A stretch of DNA of 64,000 nt from Haloferula sp. BvORR071 (GTDB taxonomy: Bacteria; Verrucomicrobiota; Verrucomicrobiia; Verrucomicrobiales; Akkermansiaceae), in assembly GCF_000739615.1 (NCBI RefSeq), contig NZ_BATP01000034.1:124001-188000 (forward strand), given 5' to 3'. The stretch's first letter is position 1; each line of letters begins with the position of its first letter. The translations under genes were made by a program, and so were the position numbers. Under the pieces are notes generated by a model. The model had not been told where the DNA came from. It saw only the letters and a program-made list of their open reading frames with translations, and did not search any database. Of the stretch, positions 54,669 through 63,590 are shown piece after piece.

Positions 54669-55775
54669 ATGCGCCCGTTGACGCTTCCGCGCGTCGCTGC
54701 TGGAATGCCGGGCATGTTACTCCGCCTGCTCCTCGTCGTATCGGGAGTTGCCACCTTGACCGCCGCACCGGTCGAGCTGGTACCGCCCTCACTGCGGAGC
54801 GCAGTACAACCGCAAATTGCGCTTACCTCTACCGGCCGCATCCACGTCACCTTCGGCCAAGGCAACGCGATCTATCACACCAGCTCTGCGGACGGCCGCG
54901 AGTTCTCCGCCCCGGTCAAGATCGGCGAGTTGGACAAGCTTGCACTCGGCAAGCGTCGCGGCCCGCGAATCACGGCAAGCGATGAAGTCCTGCTCGTCAC
55001 CGCGATCTCGCACGCCGATGGCAAGCTCCATGCTTGGACCTCCACAGACAGTGGCAAGACCTGGAGCGAAGGCTCTTCTGTCAACACCGTGGACGGTTCC
55101 GCCCGCGAAGGGCTACAGACGCTGGCGGGAGACGGCCGGGGACGGGTTCTTGCAGCGTGGCTCGACCTGCGGGCGGGTGGCATGGAAGTGTGGAGCCGCG
55201 AATCGCGCGATGGCGGGAAGAGCTGGCAGCCTGAAATGCGGGTCTATGCGGCTCCTGGCGGGAACATTTGTCCCTGCTGCGTCCCGAACCTGGCGATCTC
55301 GCCGCAGGGCGAAGTTGCGGTGATGTGGCGGAACGAACTCGAGGGCTCGCGCGACCTCTACCTGGCGACCCGCAGCGGCGATCAACCCTTCTCGGATGCG
55401 GTGAAACTCGGCAGCGGCACCTGGCAATTGAAGGCCTGTCCCATGGACGGCGGCAGCTTGGCATTCTCCCCGGCTGGCAAGTGGCTCGCGGCTTGGCGCC
55501 GCGACAAAACAGTCTTCACCAGTTCCGCCGCAGGCCAAGAGCGGCTGCTGGGCTCGGATGCCAGCCAGCCGGTCGCCGCGTATGCCGGCGACACGCCGAT
55601 CCTGCTTTGGGAAGCCGGCGACGCTCTGATGGCGAAGCGTGGCGATGCCTCGGCCGAACGCTTCGCCGCAGGCGCCAAGTCGGCCAGCGCCGTCAGCGGC
55701 AAAGATGCTGTCTATGTTGTTTGGGAAGGCAGCACGGCGGGAGAAAGGGCCTTGCTATTCGAGCGCGTCCGCTGA
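54669..55775 (+). CDS. BNR-repeat sialidase-like secreted protein with a CPCC motif
   Basis: 368 residues. A hydrophobic signal segment (MLLRLLLVVSGVATLTAAP) starts at residue 16, so ATG 54714 is an alternative start. The rest forms a six-bladed-propeller-type BNR protein with Asp-box repeats STDSGKTWSEG and SRDGGKSWQPE and intervening strands such as VLAAWLDLRAGGMEVWS. An unusual CPCC cluster lies in GGNICPCCVPNLAISPQGEV, and another Cys in LKACPMDGGSLAFSP. I do not see the full set of arginines of true exo-sialidases, so sialidase activity is uncertain; the cysteines could bind a metal. It follows the GH36-like gene and its 3' end overlaps the opposing symporter by 21 bases. Confidence 0.75.
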   Translation: MRPLTLPRVAAGMPGMLLRLLLVVSGVATLTAAPVELVPPSLRSAVQPQIALTSTGRIHVTFGQGNAIYHTSSADGREFSAPVKIGELDKLALGKRRGPRITASDEVLLVTAISHADGKLHAWTSTDSGKTWSEGSSVNTVDGSAREGLQTLAGDGRGRVLAAWLDLRAGGMEVWSRESRDGGKSWQPEMRVYAAPGGNICPCCVPNLAISPQGEVAVMWRNELEGSRDLYLATRSGDQPFSDAVKLGSGTWQLKACPMDGGSLAFSPAGKWLAAWRRDKTVFTSSAAGQERLLGSDASQPVAAYAGDTPILLWEAGDALMAKRGDASAERFAAGAKSASAVSGKDAVYVVWEGSTAGERALLFERVR

Positions 55776-57518
55776 CCTGCTGTCCTGCGGCAAGCGCTTC
55801 CACCAGGTCTCGCGCAATACCAGTGCGCAAGCCGTGCCGATCACCAGCACCGTGGCGGCCCAGGCCCACCAACGGCCGATGAGGTAGAAGGGGCTCAGGA
55901 ACAAACACAGCAGCCCCACGTGAGACGCCAGCACGGTGATCAGCGTGCTTCTTCCTTCGCCTGCAGGCGCTGCCTCCACAGCCGCCGCCGCGCGCACTGG
56001 CCCCCACCAGCCGAAGGGCCGGACCTTCCGGTAGAAGTCCACCAGCGTTTCCATCGCCACCGGCTTGCCAGCCAGTGACACGATTACCGAGCCTACCAGC
56101 GCGGCCAAGTGGATCACCGGCGCATAGCCGTACTTGGGCCATGGCACCACCGCCGACCGGTTGTAGAAAAAAACCACCGTGGCCACAGCCATGCCCGCCA
56201 GCACCCCCGCGGCATAGCCCGAGCCGCTCATTCGCCACCAATACCAACGTAACACATTGGGTACCATCATCGCAGCCATCGGCCCGAGCAGGATCCAAGT
56301 CCACAGGTCATTGACCCGCTCGGCATGCAGGCCAATGGCGATCCCGCTCGCGACGAGAAAAGCTATGAAAACGTACCCAGTAACCATCAGCGAGCGCTCC
56401 CCGGTCTGTGGCCGCAGCACCTGCACCACATCCCGCACGAAGATCGCGGAGCCGGCATTCAGCATGGCGCTGAAACTCGCCATGAAGGCTGCCAGGAAAC
56501 CCGCCACCACCAAGCCGCGCAGACCCGCTGGCATCGCCGCAAGAATCACCTCGGGCAGCACCTTCTCCGGGTCACCGCCGCTGTGAGAGAAGCCGCTCAC
56601 CGCCAGCACCAGCACCGCGGCGACCAGCACCCAGCGGAACCACAGGATCACTCCCCAGCCGAGGCCAGCCAACGCCGCATCGCGCCCGCTGCTGGCGGCC
56701 AGGAAGCGCTGCTCGCCATAGTGGCCGCCCGCCCCGCCGAAGCCCATCAGCAAACCATTCGTCAACCATACCAAAATCATCAGCCCGAAGGGAGCCATAT
56801 CCGCATACTTCTCGGGCAGCCCATCGAGATGCCACACCGGCATCGGTGAGGGGTTTACCGCGGCATGCACCGCCGCAACATCGGTATGGAAGATCGCGAA
56901 GCCGGCGATCACTAGGGCAGCCACTCCCATTAACACCGCCTGCACCGCATCCGTGACCACCACCGCGCGGAAGCCGCCGACCACCGCGTAGCAGAAGGTG
57001 AAAAGCATCGCTGCCGTGGCACACTGCCCGGCGGACCAAGGGAAGAAGACCGCGAGGAACTTGCCGCCGCCGGCGAAGGCGTAGCCCGACATGAAGACCA
57101 GGATCACCAGTGTGGCCACCGCCGACATCAGCCGCGCCAGCACCGCTCCCTGCGTTACACCGAAGCGGACCTGCAGCAACTCCACACCTGTTAGGACGCC
57201 GGTCCCGCGGATCCAGCGCGCCATCCACGACATTAGCACCGCCGCGATCAGGAAGGCGAAGCTCCAGAACACCCAAAACGATTTCATCCCGAGCAGAGCC
57301 ACCATCGAGACCAGCCACAGCGTTCCGGAGATGTCGAAGTTCGATGCGCTACCCGAGAGCGCCAAAGCCCACCACGACATCTTCCGGTCGCCCAAGAAGT
57401 AGGCCGCCAGTCCCTGCGAGGAACGCCGCGCGAACCAGATCCCCACGCCCAGCATCGCGAGCAGGTAGAGGACGATAATGGCCAGATCGCTGAGCGGCAG
57501 CGGGGACTTCGCGGGCAT
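55755..57518 (-). CDS. Sodium:solute symporter (SSS family), copy 2
   Basis: 587 residues with about 14 hydrophobic segments beginning LSDLAIIVLYLLAMLGVGIW. Family features: FARRSSQGLAAYFLGDRKMS, WWALALSGSASNFDISGTLW, GVELLQVRFGVTQ, VGGFRAVVVTDAVQAVLMG, and FLAAFMASFSAMLNAGSAIF followed by FVRDVVQVLRP. Usual length for a sugar symporter of the SGLT-like group. It diverges from the GH20 operon across a 147-base region with two palindromes, and converges with the BNR gene with a 21-base overlap of the coding ends. Probably imports a monosaccharide released by the neighbouring secreted enzymes. Confidence 0.9.
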   Translation of the reverse strand: MPAKSPLPLSDLAIIVLYLLAMLGVGIWFARRSSQGLAAYFLGDRKMSWWALALSGSASNFDISGTLWLVSMVALLGMKSFWVFWSFAFLIAAVLMSWMARWIRGTGVLTGVELLQVRFGVTQGAVLARLMSAVATLVILVFMSGYAFAGGGKFLAVFFPWSAGQCATAAMLFTFCYAVVGGFRAVVVTDAVQAVLMGVAALVIAGFAIFHTDVAAVHAAVNPSPMPVWHLDGLPEKYADMAPFGLMILVWLTNGLLMGFGGAGGHYGEQRFLAASSGRDAALAGLGWGVILWFRWVLVAAVLVLAVSGFSHSGGDPEKVLPEVILAAMPAGLRGLVVAGFLAAFMASFSAMLNAGSAIFVRDVVQVLRPQTGERSLMVTGYVFIAFLVASGIAIGLHAERVNDLWTWILLGPMAAMMVPNVLRWYWWRMSGSGYAAGVLAGMAVATVVFFYNRSAVVPWPKYGYAPVIHLAALVGSVIVSLAGKPVAMETLVDFYRKVRPFGWWGPVRAAAAVEAAPAGEGRSTLITVLASHVGLLCLFLSPFYLIGRWWAWAATVLVIGTACALVLRETWWKRLPQDSRSADALE

Positions 57519-57539
57519 GATCGGCAGTTAGCAAGGCTG

Positions 57540-57555
57540 TTGCGGCAGGCCGCAA
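57540..57555. promoter_or_regulatory. Palindromic operator candidate
   Basis: TTGCGGCAGGCCGCAA: seven-base arms TTGCGGC and GCCGCAA are perfect complements around a 2-base centre. It lies 22 bases upstream of the symporter start. The size and symmetry fit a dimeric repressor such as a LacI-type protein, none of which is encoded in the window. Confidence 0.5.
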
Positions 57556-57598
57556 GCGTCGAGTCCTGCTGGTCAAAGGAGCACCGATAATATGCAAT

Positions 57599-57622
57599 AA
57601 AATACCGGATTTGGTGTATTTT
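57599..57622. promoter_or_regulatory. AT-rich inverted repeat, operator candidate
   Basis: AAAATAC (57599-57605) and GTATTTT (57616-57622) are perfect 7-base arms around 10 bases, immediately left of the TTGACG at 57623 and 44 bases before the GH20 ATG. Placement next to a possible -35 box suggests a regulator site for the GH20-GH110-sulfatase operon. Confidence 0.45.
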
Positions 57623-57665
57623 TTGACGTTTAATACTAGTAGAAGAAGATATTGATTCCTGCGCC

Positions 57666-60128
57666 ATGCTGATCCGAAACCTTCTCATCCTTGCCCTAGC
57701 GCTTCCCCTTGGGGCAATTGGCCAAGTCTCCGACGTGGCCAATATCGTGCCTGCGGTCCACTCGTGGAAGGCAGCGGAAGGCTCCCTGCGGGTTTCCGCC
57801 ATTGCGCTAGAAGCCGCCCCGGCGAATGCCGAGACCCTGAAGCCGGCCGCGGCGGCGATCCGCGAAGACCTCGCCGCCCTGCTGGGCGATAGCACGCGTG
57901 GCGGCAAACCGGTGACCATGCTGCTCGCCCTCGATACCGCCGACCCCAAGCGCCCGGAAGCCTACACGGTGGAGATCACCGACAAGATCGTGATCCGCGG
58001 CACGACGCCAGCGGCGGTCTTTCTCGGCTCGCGCAGCGTTCTGCAGTTGCTCCGCCAATCGTCCGACCTGCCGAAGGGCACCATCAACGACTGGCCGGAC
58101 TACAGGGGCCGCATGCTGATGCTCGATGTCGGCCGCAAGCCTTACCCGCTTCCCGCGCTCAAGGACTTCATCCGCCTGATGGCCTGGTACAAGATGAATG
58201 AGTTGCACCTTCATCTCAGCGATGAGGCTTTCGGTGGCACCTACACTGCCTTCCGCGTGGAGAGCAAGACCTTCCCTGGACTGGCCGCGAAGGACCTCTT
58301 CTACACTGCCGCTGACCTGCGCGATTTGCAGGATTTCGCGAAGGCCCGTGGCATCGTCATCACGCCGGAGATCGACATGCCCGGCCACGCCCGCTGCTTC
58401 ACGAACTACTGGCCGGAGATCACGCTGAAGGATCACCCGAACTACATGGACGTCACCAATCCAAAGACGATTGAGGTGATGAAGCAGTTGCTCGATGAGA
58501 TGATCCCGCTCTTCGATGCGCCGGACTTCCACATCGGCACCGACGAATACCGCGTCGACGGCCCGCGCAAAGAGGAGCTGCACGAATCCTTTCGCCAGTT
58601 CATCAACACGATGAACGCGCATGTCCGCTCGCGCGGAAAGAATACCCGCATCTGGTCCGGCTTCGAGCACATGGGTGGCACCACCGAGATCGATCCAACC
58701 GTGATCATCGACATGTGGGAGACCGATGATGCCAAGGGCCAGATCGCCAAGGGCCACCCGATCATCAATTCCAACCACGGTCGCACCTACCTCGTCCCCG
58801 GAGCCCACTACTACGGCATTAGCAGGTCCGGCATCTACCAAGGTTGGGAGCCGTGGATGGTGAGCGGCGACATGACCAAGAATCCGGCCAAGGACGATCC
58901 CAAGCTGCTCGGCGGCAAGCTCCACGTCTGGTTCGACCAAGGCCCGACGGGCTGGACCTTGACCGAAGTGGGAGAGAATACGCTGAGTGGCATCCATGCC
59001 TTCTCGGAAAAGCTGTGGGGCACCAAGGGCTCGGCGGATTATCCAGCCTTCACCAAGCGCGCGGAGAAGACCCTGCCGGTACCGGCGGTCACGCTACTCG
59101 ACCGCTTGCCCGTCGGAAAGGAGGGCGTGATCCTCGATCTTCCCCGCGAGGTGGAGCTGAAGGATGAATCCTCCATGATCCCGCTGCCCTTGGCCAAGGC
59201 CGAGCGTGCCGATCTTGAATCGCCGTGGACGCTCACCATGGAGATCCGCCGCCGAGGTTTGAGCAAGGGCCGTGGCGTGATCCTTTCCTCTGACCTCGCG
59301 GAGATCTGTGCGAACTACTCCCGTCAGGAGGAAATCACGGAGACCGATCCCAATGGCAGCAAGAGCAAGAAGAAGCTGACCTTCCAAGGCATCTCAACCC
59401 TGCGTGCCGCAGGCACCCGCGAAGGCGATGGCACTCCCGGGAAGACCCGCGTTGCGCATGACACCGCGAAGTCCTCGGACAAGCAATTGCCCGATGGTCA
59501 GTGGGCGACACTCACGGTGGTCGGCGAGCCGGGCCGCAACACGATCTGGCTGAACGGCGAGAAGATCGCCGAGTCAGGTAACCAACTTGTCTGCCCCTTG
59601 CGCCAGCTTGGCGGCGGGGCTGGGGAGTCCTTCGTGGGAACCATCCGCAAGCTGCGCGTGGTGAATCGCGCGCTCATGCCCAAGGAAATCGGCCGTGCCG
59701 CCGGCCTCGACATTCCCGACAATCTCGCGGCAGGAGCAAAGGTTACCGCGACGGTATCGGATACCGCCCACGGCTTCACCCCGGAACTTGCGACCGACGA
59801 TGACCTGAAGAGCCGCTGGTCTTCCGGACCGACCCAGGCCGAACAATCGCTGGCGCTTGATTTGGGCAAGGCGGTCGCCTTCAACACCGTGGCGATCGAA
59901 TGGGAAGCCGCCGTGCCAGCCGATTACCGCGTGGAAGTCTCCGCTGATGGCAAGCAGTGGAAGCCAGTCTTCACCGGCGCTGCCCAGCCCGGCCGCACCA
60001 GCGCCAGCTTTCCCAACACCAAGGGCCGCCAAGTCCGTATCGTGATGAGCAAGCCGACCACACCGTGGGGCTACTCGATCCACAACGTCGAAGTCCTTGA
60101 GGCGAAATCACCGGCCGGGAAGAAGTGA
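57666..60128 (+). CDS. Secreted GH20 beta-N-acetylhexosaminidase with LamG-like and F5/8 type C domains
   Basis: 820 residues with a signal peptide (MLIRNLLILALALPLGAIGQ). The GH20b domain is at about 45-135, and the catalytic barrel at about 140-480 has RGRMLMLDVGRKPYPLPALK, MNELHLHLSDEAFGG, ITPEIDMPGHARCF and the catalytic pair Asp293-Glu294 in HIGTDEY. A concanavalin-like domain (about 520-690; GQWATLTVVGEPGRNTIWLN) and an F5/8 type C / CBM32-like domain (about 695-815; ELATDDDLKSRWSSG, YRVEVSADGKQWKPVF) follow and probably bind galactose- or HexNAc-containing glycans. It removes terminal beta-GlcNAc or beta-GalNAc outside the cytoplasm. First gene of an operon with GH110, sulfatase and a further secreted protein. 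Confidence 0.93.
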   Translation: MLIRNLLILALALPLGAIGQVSDVANIVPAVHSWKAAEGSLRVSAIALEAAPANAETLKPAAAAIREDLAALLGDSTRGGKPVTMLLALDTADPKRPEAYTVEITDKIVIRGTTPAAVFLGSRSVLQLLRQSSDLPKGTINDWPDYRGRMLMLDVGRKPYPLPALKDFIRLMAWYKMNELHLHLSDEAFGGTYTAFRVESKTFPGLAAKDLFYTAADLRDLQDFAKARGIVITPEIDMPGHARCFTNYWPEITLKDHPNYMDVTNPKTIEVMKQLLDEMIPLFDAPDFHIGTDEYRVDGPRKEELHESFRQFINTMNAHVRSRGKNTRIWSGFEHMGGTTEIDPTVIIDMWETDDAKGQIAKGHPIINSNHGRTYLVPGAHYYGISRSGIYQGWEPWMVSGDMTKNPAKDDPKLLGGKLHVWFDQGPTGWTLTEVGENTLSGIHAFSEKLWGTKGSADYPAFTKRAEKTLPVPAVTLLDRLPVGKEGVILDLPREVELKDESSMIPLPLAKAERADLESPWTLTMEIRRRGLSKGRGVILSSDLAEICANYSRQEEITETDPNGSKSKKKLTFQGISTLRAAGTREGDGTPGKTRVAHDTAKSSDKQLPDGQWATLTVVGEPGRNTIWLNGEKIAESGNQLVCPLRQLGGGAGESFVGTIRKLRVVNRALMPKEIGRAAGLDIPDNLAAGAKVTATVSDTAHGFTPELATDDDLKSRWSSGPTQAEQSLALDLGKAVAFNTVAIEWEAAVPADYRVEVSADGKQWKPVFTGAAQPGRTSASFPNTKGRQVRIVMSKPTTPWGYSIHNVEVLEAKSPAGKK

Positions 60129-60183
60129 TAGCCGTCTTCACGCTCATCCTGTGGGCAGCGGAGAAATTGGGAAAAGTAGCCAA

Positions 60184-61992
60184 ATGAAGTTCGCCGCAAT
60201 CTTTCTTTCATGGGTGGCACTGCTGGGATCTCTCGCGGGAGCGGCGGAGCCCTATCCGGAGCCCGCGGCTCTGGTCACATCACCGGGAGGCACGACCTAT
60301 CATGTCGACCCGGCCAAGGGCGACGATACCCGCGATGGGACCTCACCCGCCACCGCCTGGAAGACCTTCGCCCGCGTCAACGCCTTGCGGTTGGCCGGGG
60401 GTGACCGGGTCTTGGTCGCGCCTGGCCTGCATGAACTCTCCCTGACACCCCATGCCGCTGCCACGGTGGAGAAGCCCGCGCTGATCCGCTTTCTCCCGGG
60501 CACCCACGAGTTCGCGCCGGAGCGGGCCTTGCGCCGGCCGTGGTTCATCTCCAACTCGTGCGATGCGCCGAAGGTGCCGAAGCCAATGGGCATCCTGATC
60601 GAGGATGCAAAGCATCTCCGCCTCGAAGGGGCGGGTGCCAGCGGTGACCGCCGCAGCGTTCTGTTGATGGGCGGGCGCATGATCGAATTCGTTCACAGCC
60701 ACTCCCAAGATATCGCCTGGCAGGGACTTGCCTTCGATCTCAAGCGTCCGACGGTTTCCGAGTTCCGCGTGGAGGAGGTTGCGGCTGACAGCGCGCTGAT
60801 TCGCATTGCCGAGGGATCGACCTACGCGATCGATGGCGGCAAGTTCCAGTGGACTGGCGACCTCGGCAGCGGGGCCGTGATGGTCCAGCAGGCAATCCCG
60901 GAGGAAGGCCGCGCCTGGCGCGTCGGCTTGAACTGGGATCCCTTTGCCACGGCCACCGCCAGCGATGCTGGCAATGGCCGGGTCCGCTTGAATTGGGCCA
61001 AGGGAAACTTCGGCCTGATCAAGGGCCGGCAGTTCCAGTTCCGCCACATCTTCCGTGATTCGGCCGGCGCCTTCAATCAACGCTGCAAGGATCTGTCTTT
61101 CCGCGACTGCAGTTTCCATGCCCTGACCAACATGGGCATCGTCAGCCAGTTCAGCGAGAACCTGAGTTTTCAGAAGGTGAATATCGTCCCGCCGCCGGGC
61201 ACGATCCGCACCTGTCCGTGCTGGGCGGATGCCTTGCACTTCTCCGGCTGCAAGGGCCGGATCACCGTGGACGAGTGCCGCTTCTCGGGCTTGCAGGATG
61301 ATCCGATCAATGTCCACGGCACCCACCTGCGGATCGTCGGGAAGACTGCGGAGAAGCAATTGCAACTGCGCTTCATGCAGCCGCAGACCTACGGATTCGC
61401 TGCGTTTGAGCCGGGTGATGAGGTGGCGGTGATCGGTCACGCGAACCTTCGCGAGCTTCCGGACAATCCGCGCCGCAAGGTTGTGGCCATCGAAGCGAAG
61501 CCCGGCGACGCAAGTGGCAAGGATTGGCTTCTCACGCTCGACGGTCCGGTGCCGGACTTCGGTCCGGATGATGTGATCGACAATCTCACCTGGTATCCCG
61601 ACCTGGTGGCGCGGAACAACCATGTCGATATGGCCTCATGCCGCGGCTTTCTCGTTACCACCCGCGGCAAGGCCTTGGTGGAGGGGAATACCTTCCACCG
61701 CTGCGCGATGCCGGGCCTTCTCGTCGAAGACGATGCCAACGGCTGGTTTGAGTCGGGCCCGATTCGTGACCTGACGATCCGCGGCAATCACTTCATCGGC
61801 TGCGGCATCAAGATCGATCCGCAGACCCGCACTCCGGAAGCGCCGGTGCACGAGAATATCCGCATCCTCAACAATGAGTTCGACAGCGGCTCAATCTCCG
61901 TGACCGGCACGCGCGGCCTCGCACTCCGCGGCAATCGCTTTGCCGGCGACGAGGCAATCGACCTGAAGCATTGCACCGAGGTAAGCCGGTGA
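60184..61992 (+). CDS. Secreted GH110-like alpha-1,3-galactosidase (parallel beta-helix)
   Basis: 602 residues from the ATG at 60184, where a signal peptide starts (MKFAAIFLSWVALLGSLAGA); the frame is open from 60097 but overlaps the GH20 gene. A right-handed beta-helix is indicated by TYHVDPAKGDDTRDGTSPAT and repeated strand-turn units. Motifs of the GH110 family: LLMGGRMIEFVHSHSQDIAW, RCKDLSFRDCSFHALTNMGI, TCPCWADALHFSGCKGRITV and FSGLQDDPINVHGTHLRI, the Asp pair being the expected catalytic region. GH110 enzymes remove alpha-1,3-linked galactose, as in blood group B or linear alpha-Gal caps and carrageenan-type galactans. The gap to the GH20 gene is 55 bases and to the sulfatase 30. The family call rests on remembered motifs. 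Confidence 0.78.
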   Translation: MKFAAIFLSWVALLGSLAGAAEPYPEPAALVTSPGGTTYHVDPAKGDDTRDGTSPATAWKTFARVNALRLAGGDRVLVAPGLHELSLTPHAAATVEKPALIRFLPGTHEFAPERALRRPWFISNSCDAPKVPKPMGILIEDAKHLRLEGAGASGDRRSVLLMGGRMIEFVHSHSQDIAWQGLAFDLKRPTVSEFRVEEVAADSALIRIAEGSTYAIDGGKFQWTGDLGSGAVMVQQAIPEEGRAWRVGLNWDPFATATASDAGNGRVRLNWAKGNFGLIKGRQFQFRHIFRDSAGAFNQRCKDLSFRDCSFHALTNMGIVSQFSENLSFQKVNIVPPPGTIRTCPCWADALHFSGCKGRITVDECRFSGLQDDPINVHGTHLRIVGKTAEKQLQLRFMQPQTYGFAAFEPGDEVAVIGHANLRELPDNPRRKVVAIEAKPGDASGKDWLLTLDGPVPDFGPDDVIDNLTWYPDLVARNNHVDMASCRGFLVTTRGKALVEGNTFHRCAMPGLLVEDDANGWFESGPIRDLTIRGNHFIGCGIKIDPQTRTPEAPVHENIRILNNEFDSGSISVTGTRGLALRGNRFAGDEAIDLKHCTEVSR

Positions 61993-62022
61993 ACCCGGCT
62001 GGCGTTTAGAAAGCTCTCTTAT

Positions 62023-63567
62023 ATGCATCCACTCCTTCGCTCCGTCTTCCTGCTGGCTGGCATGGCACTGCTGCCATCTTTGGCAGCTGCCGAACCATCG
62101 GGCCGGCCGAATATTGTCTTCATCTTCGCGGACGACCACGCCCTGCAGGCGATCAGCGCTTACAATTTCCGCGGCCGCTCGCTGAATCAGACGCCGAACA
62201 TCGACCGCATCGCCAAGGAGGGTGCGATCTTCCGCAATAATTTCTGCGCGAACTCCATCTGTTCGCCGAGTCGTGCCACGGTGTTGACCGGCAAGCACAG
62301 CCACCTCAATGGTGTGACCACTTGGGAGAAGTTCGACGGCTCGCAGTTCACCTTTGCGAAGGCCTTGCAGGCTGCCGGTTACCGCACGGGGATCTTTGGC
62401 AAGTGGCACCTGACCTCGGAGCCGACCGGCTTCGATGAGTGGATGGTCCATCCGGGACAAGGCTCCTACCACAATCCGGACTTCATCACCCCGCAGGGCA
62501 ACAGGCGCATCCCTGGCTACGCTACCGACGTTACCACCGATCTCTCCCTGGATTTCATCAAGCGCCACAAGGAAGAGGGCCAGCCATTCCTGGTGATGTG
62601 CCAGTACAAGGCTCCTCACCGCACCTGGCAGCCGCCGACGGGGGAAGCAGGGCGACGCGCTCTAGGAAGCTTCGCCGAGCCGCCCAATTTGTTCGATACC
62701 TACGAGGGGCGTAGTAAGCCGGTGGCACGTCACCTCATGGGCATCGATCGCCACATGAAGCTCGACTATGACCTCAAGGTCCCGGTCGAGAAGTCGAACG
62801 AATGGGCCCGTATGACCGAGATCCAGCATGAGGCCTACCATCACTTCTATGACGACGAGAATCGCGCCTTCCTCGAGGCGAATCTGACCGGCAAGGACCT
62901 GGTCCGCTGGAAATACCAGCGCTACCTGCGCGACTACCTGAGCTGCGTCGATTCCATCGATTCCAATGTCGGCCGTATTCTTGCTTGCCTCAAGGAGTCC
63001 GGGCTCGATCGCAACACGCTGGTGGTCTATAGCTCCGACCAAGGTTTCTACCTCGGCGAGCACGGCTGGTTCGACAAGCGCTGGATGTATGAGGAATCAT
63101 TCCGGATGCCGTTGTTGATACGCTGGCCGGGACACATCGAGGCGGGCACTGAGGTCGGGCAACTCACGCAGAACATCGACTTCGCGCCCACCTTCCTTGC
63201 GGCGGCGGGGTTGCCGGTGCCGCCAGAGGTCCAGGGATTGAGCCTCATGCCTCTGCTCACCAAGCAGCCGGTCGCCTGGCGTGATGCGCTCTACTATCAC
63301 TATTACGATGGCCCGGGTGAGCATGGTGTGGCCAAGCACTACGGGGTCCGCACTGATCGCTACAAACTGATCCGCTTCTACGCCGATGACGCCTGGGAGC
63401 TCTACGATCTGGAAAAGGATCCCGAGGAGATGCATTCCGTCTACGATGATCCGGCCTATACCACGGTGCGTGCGGAACTCACCGCCAAGCTGGATGAGCT
63501 GAAGAAGCAATACGCCAATCCGATCCTGACTGTCGCCGACGAGAAGAAGCTGTCCGCGAAGCCATAG
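62023..63567 (+). CDS. Secreted type I sulfatase (Cys-type)
   Basis: 514 residues with a signal peptide (LLAGMALLPSLAAAE). The sulfatase core is RPNIVFIFADDHALQAISAY with the metal-binding Asp pair, and the formylglycine signature C80-S-P-S-R84 in NSICSPSRATVLTGKHSHL. Other motifs: YRTGIFGKWHL, DFITPQG, YSSDQGFYLGEHGWFDKRWM, LLIRWPGHI and NIDFAPTFLAAAGLP. Cys80 needs conversion by a formylglycine-generating enzyme, which is not in the window. The length is usual. It removes sulfate esters from glycans; its place between GH110 and another secreted protein suggests sulfated galactose or HexNAc residues as substrate, which would let the exo-glycosidases proceed. It could also supply sulfate to the SulP transporter. 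Confidence 0.93.
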   Translation: MHPLLRSVFLLAGMALLPSLAAAEPSGRPNIVFIFADDHALQAISAYNFRGRSLNQTPNIDRIAKEGAIFRNNFCANSICSPSRATVLTGKHSHLNGVTTWEKFDGSQFTFAKALQAAGYRTGIFGKWHLTSEPTGFDEWMVHPGQGSYHNPDFITPQGNRRIPGYATDVTTDLSLDFIKRHKEEGQPFLVMCQYKAPHRTWQPPTGEAGRRALGSFAEPPNLFDTYEGRSKPVARHLMGIDRHMKLDYDLKVPVEKSNEWARMTEIQHEAYHHFYDDENRAFLEANLTGKDLVRWKYQRYLRDYLSCVDSIDSNVGRILACLKESGLDRNTLVVYSSDQGFYLGEHGWFDKRWMYEESFRMPLLIRWPGHIEAGTEVGQLTQNIDFAPTFLAAAGLPVPPEVQGLSLMPLLTKQPVAWRDALYYHYYDGPGEHGVAKHYGVRTDRYKLIRFYADDAWELYDLEKDPEEMHSVYDDPAYTTVRAELTAKLDELKKQYANPILTVADEKKLSAKP

Positions 63568-63590
63568 ACATCTCACCTCTCTTCGTGAAC

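Larger units (their letters stand above)
57519..57665. promoter_or_regulatory. Divergent promoter of the symporter and GH20 operon
   Basis: 147 bases, AT-rich in its right half, unlike the surrounding DNA. It holds two inverted repeats described separately, and a TTGACG at 57623-57628 that may be a -35 box for the GH20 operon, although a good -10 at the usual distance is not clear (AGATAT at 57647-57652, 18 bases on). Confidence 0.5.
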
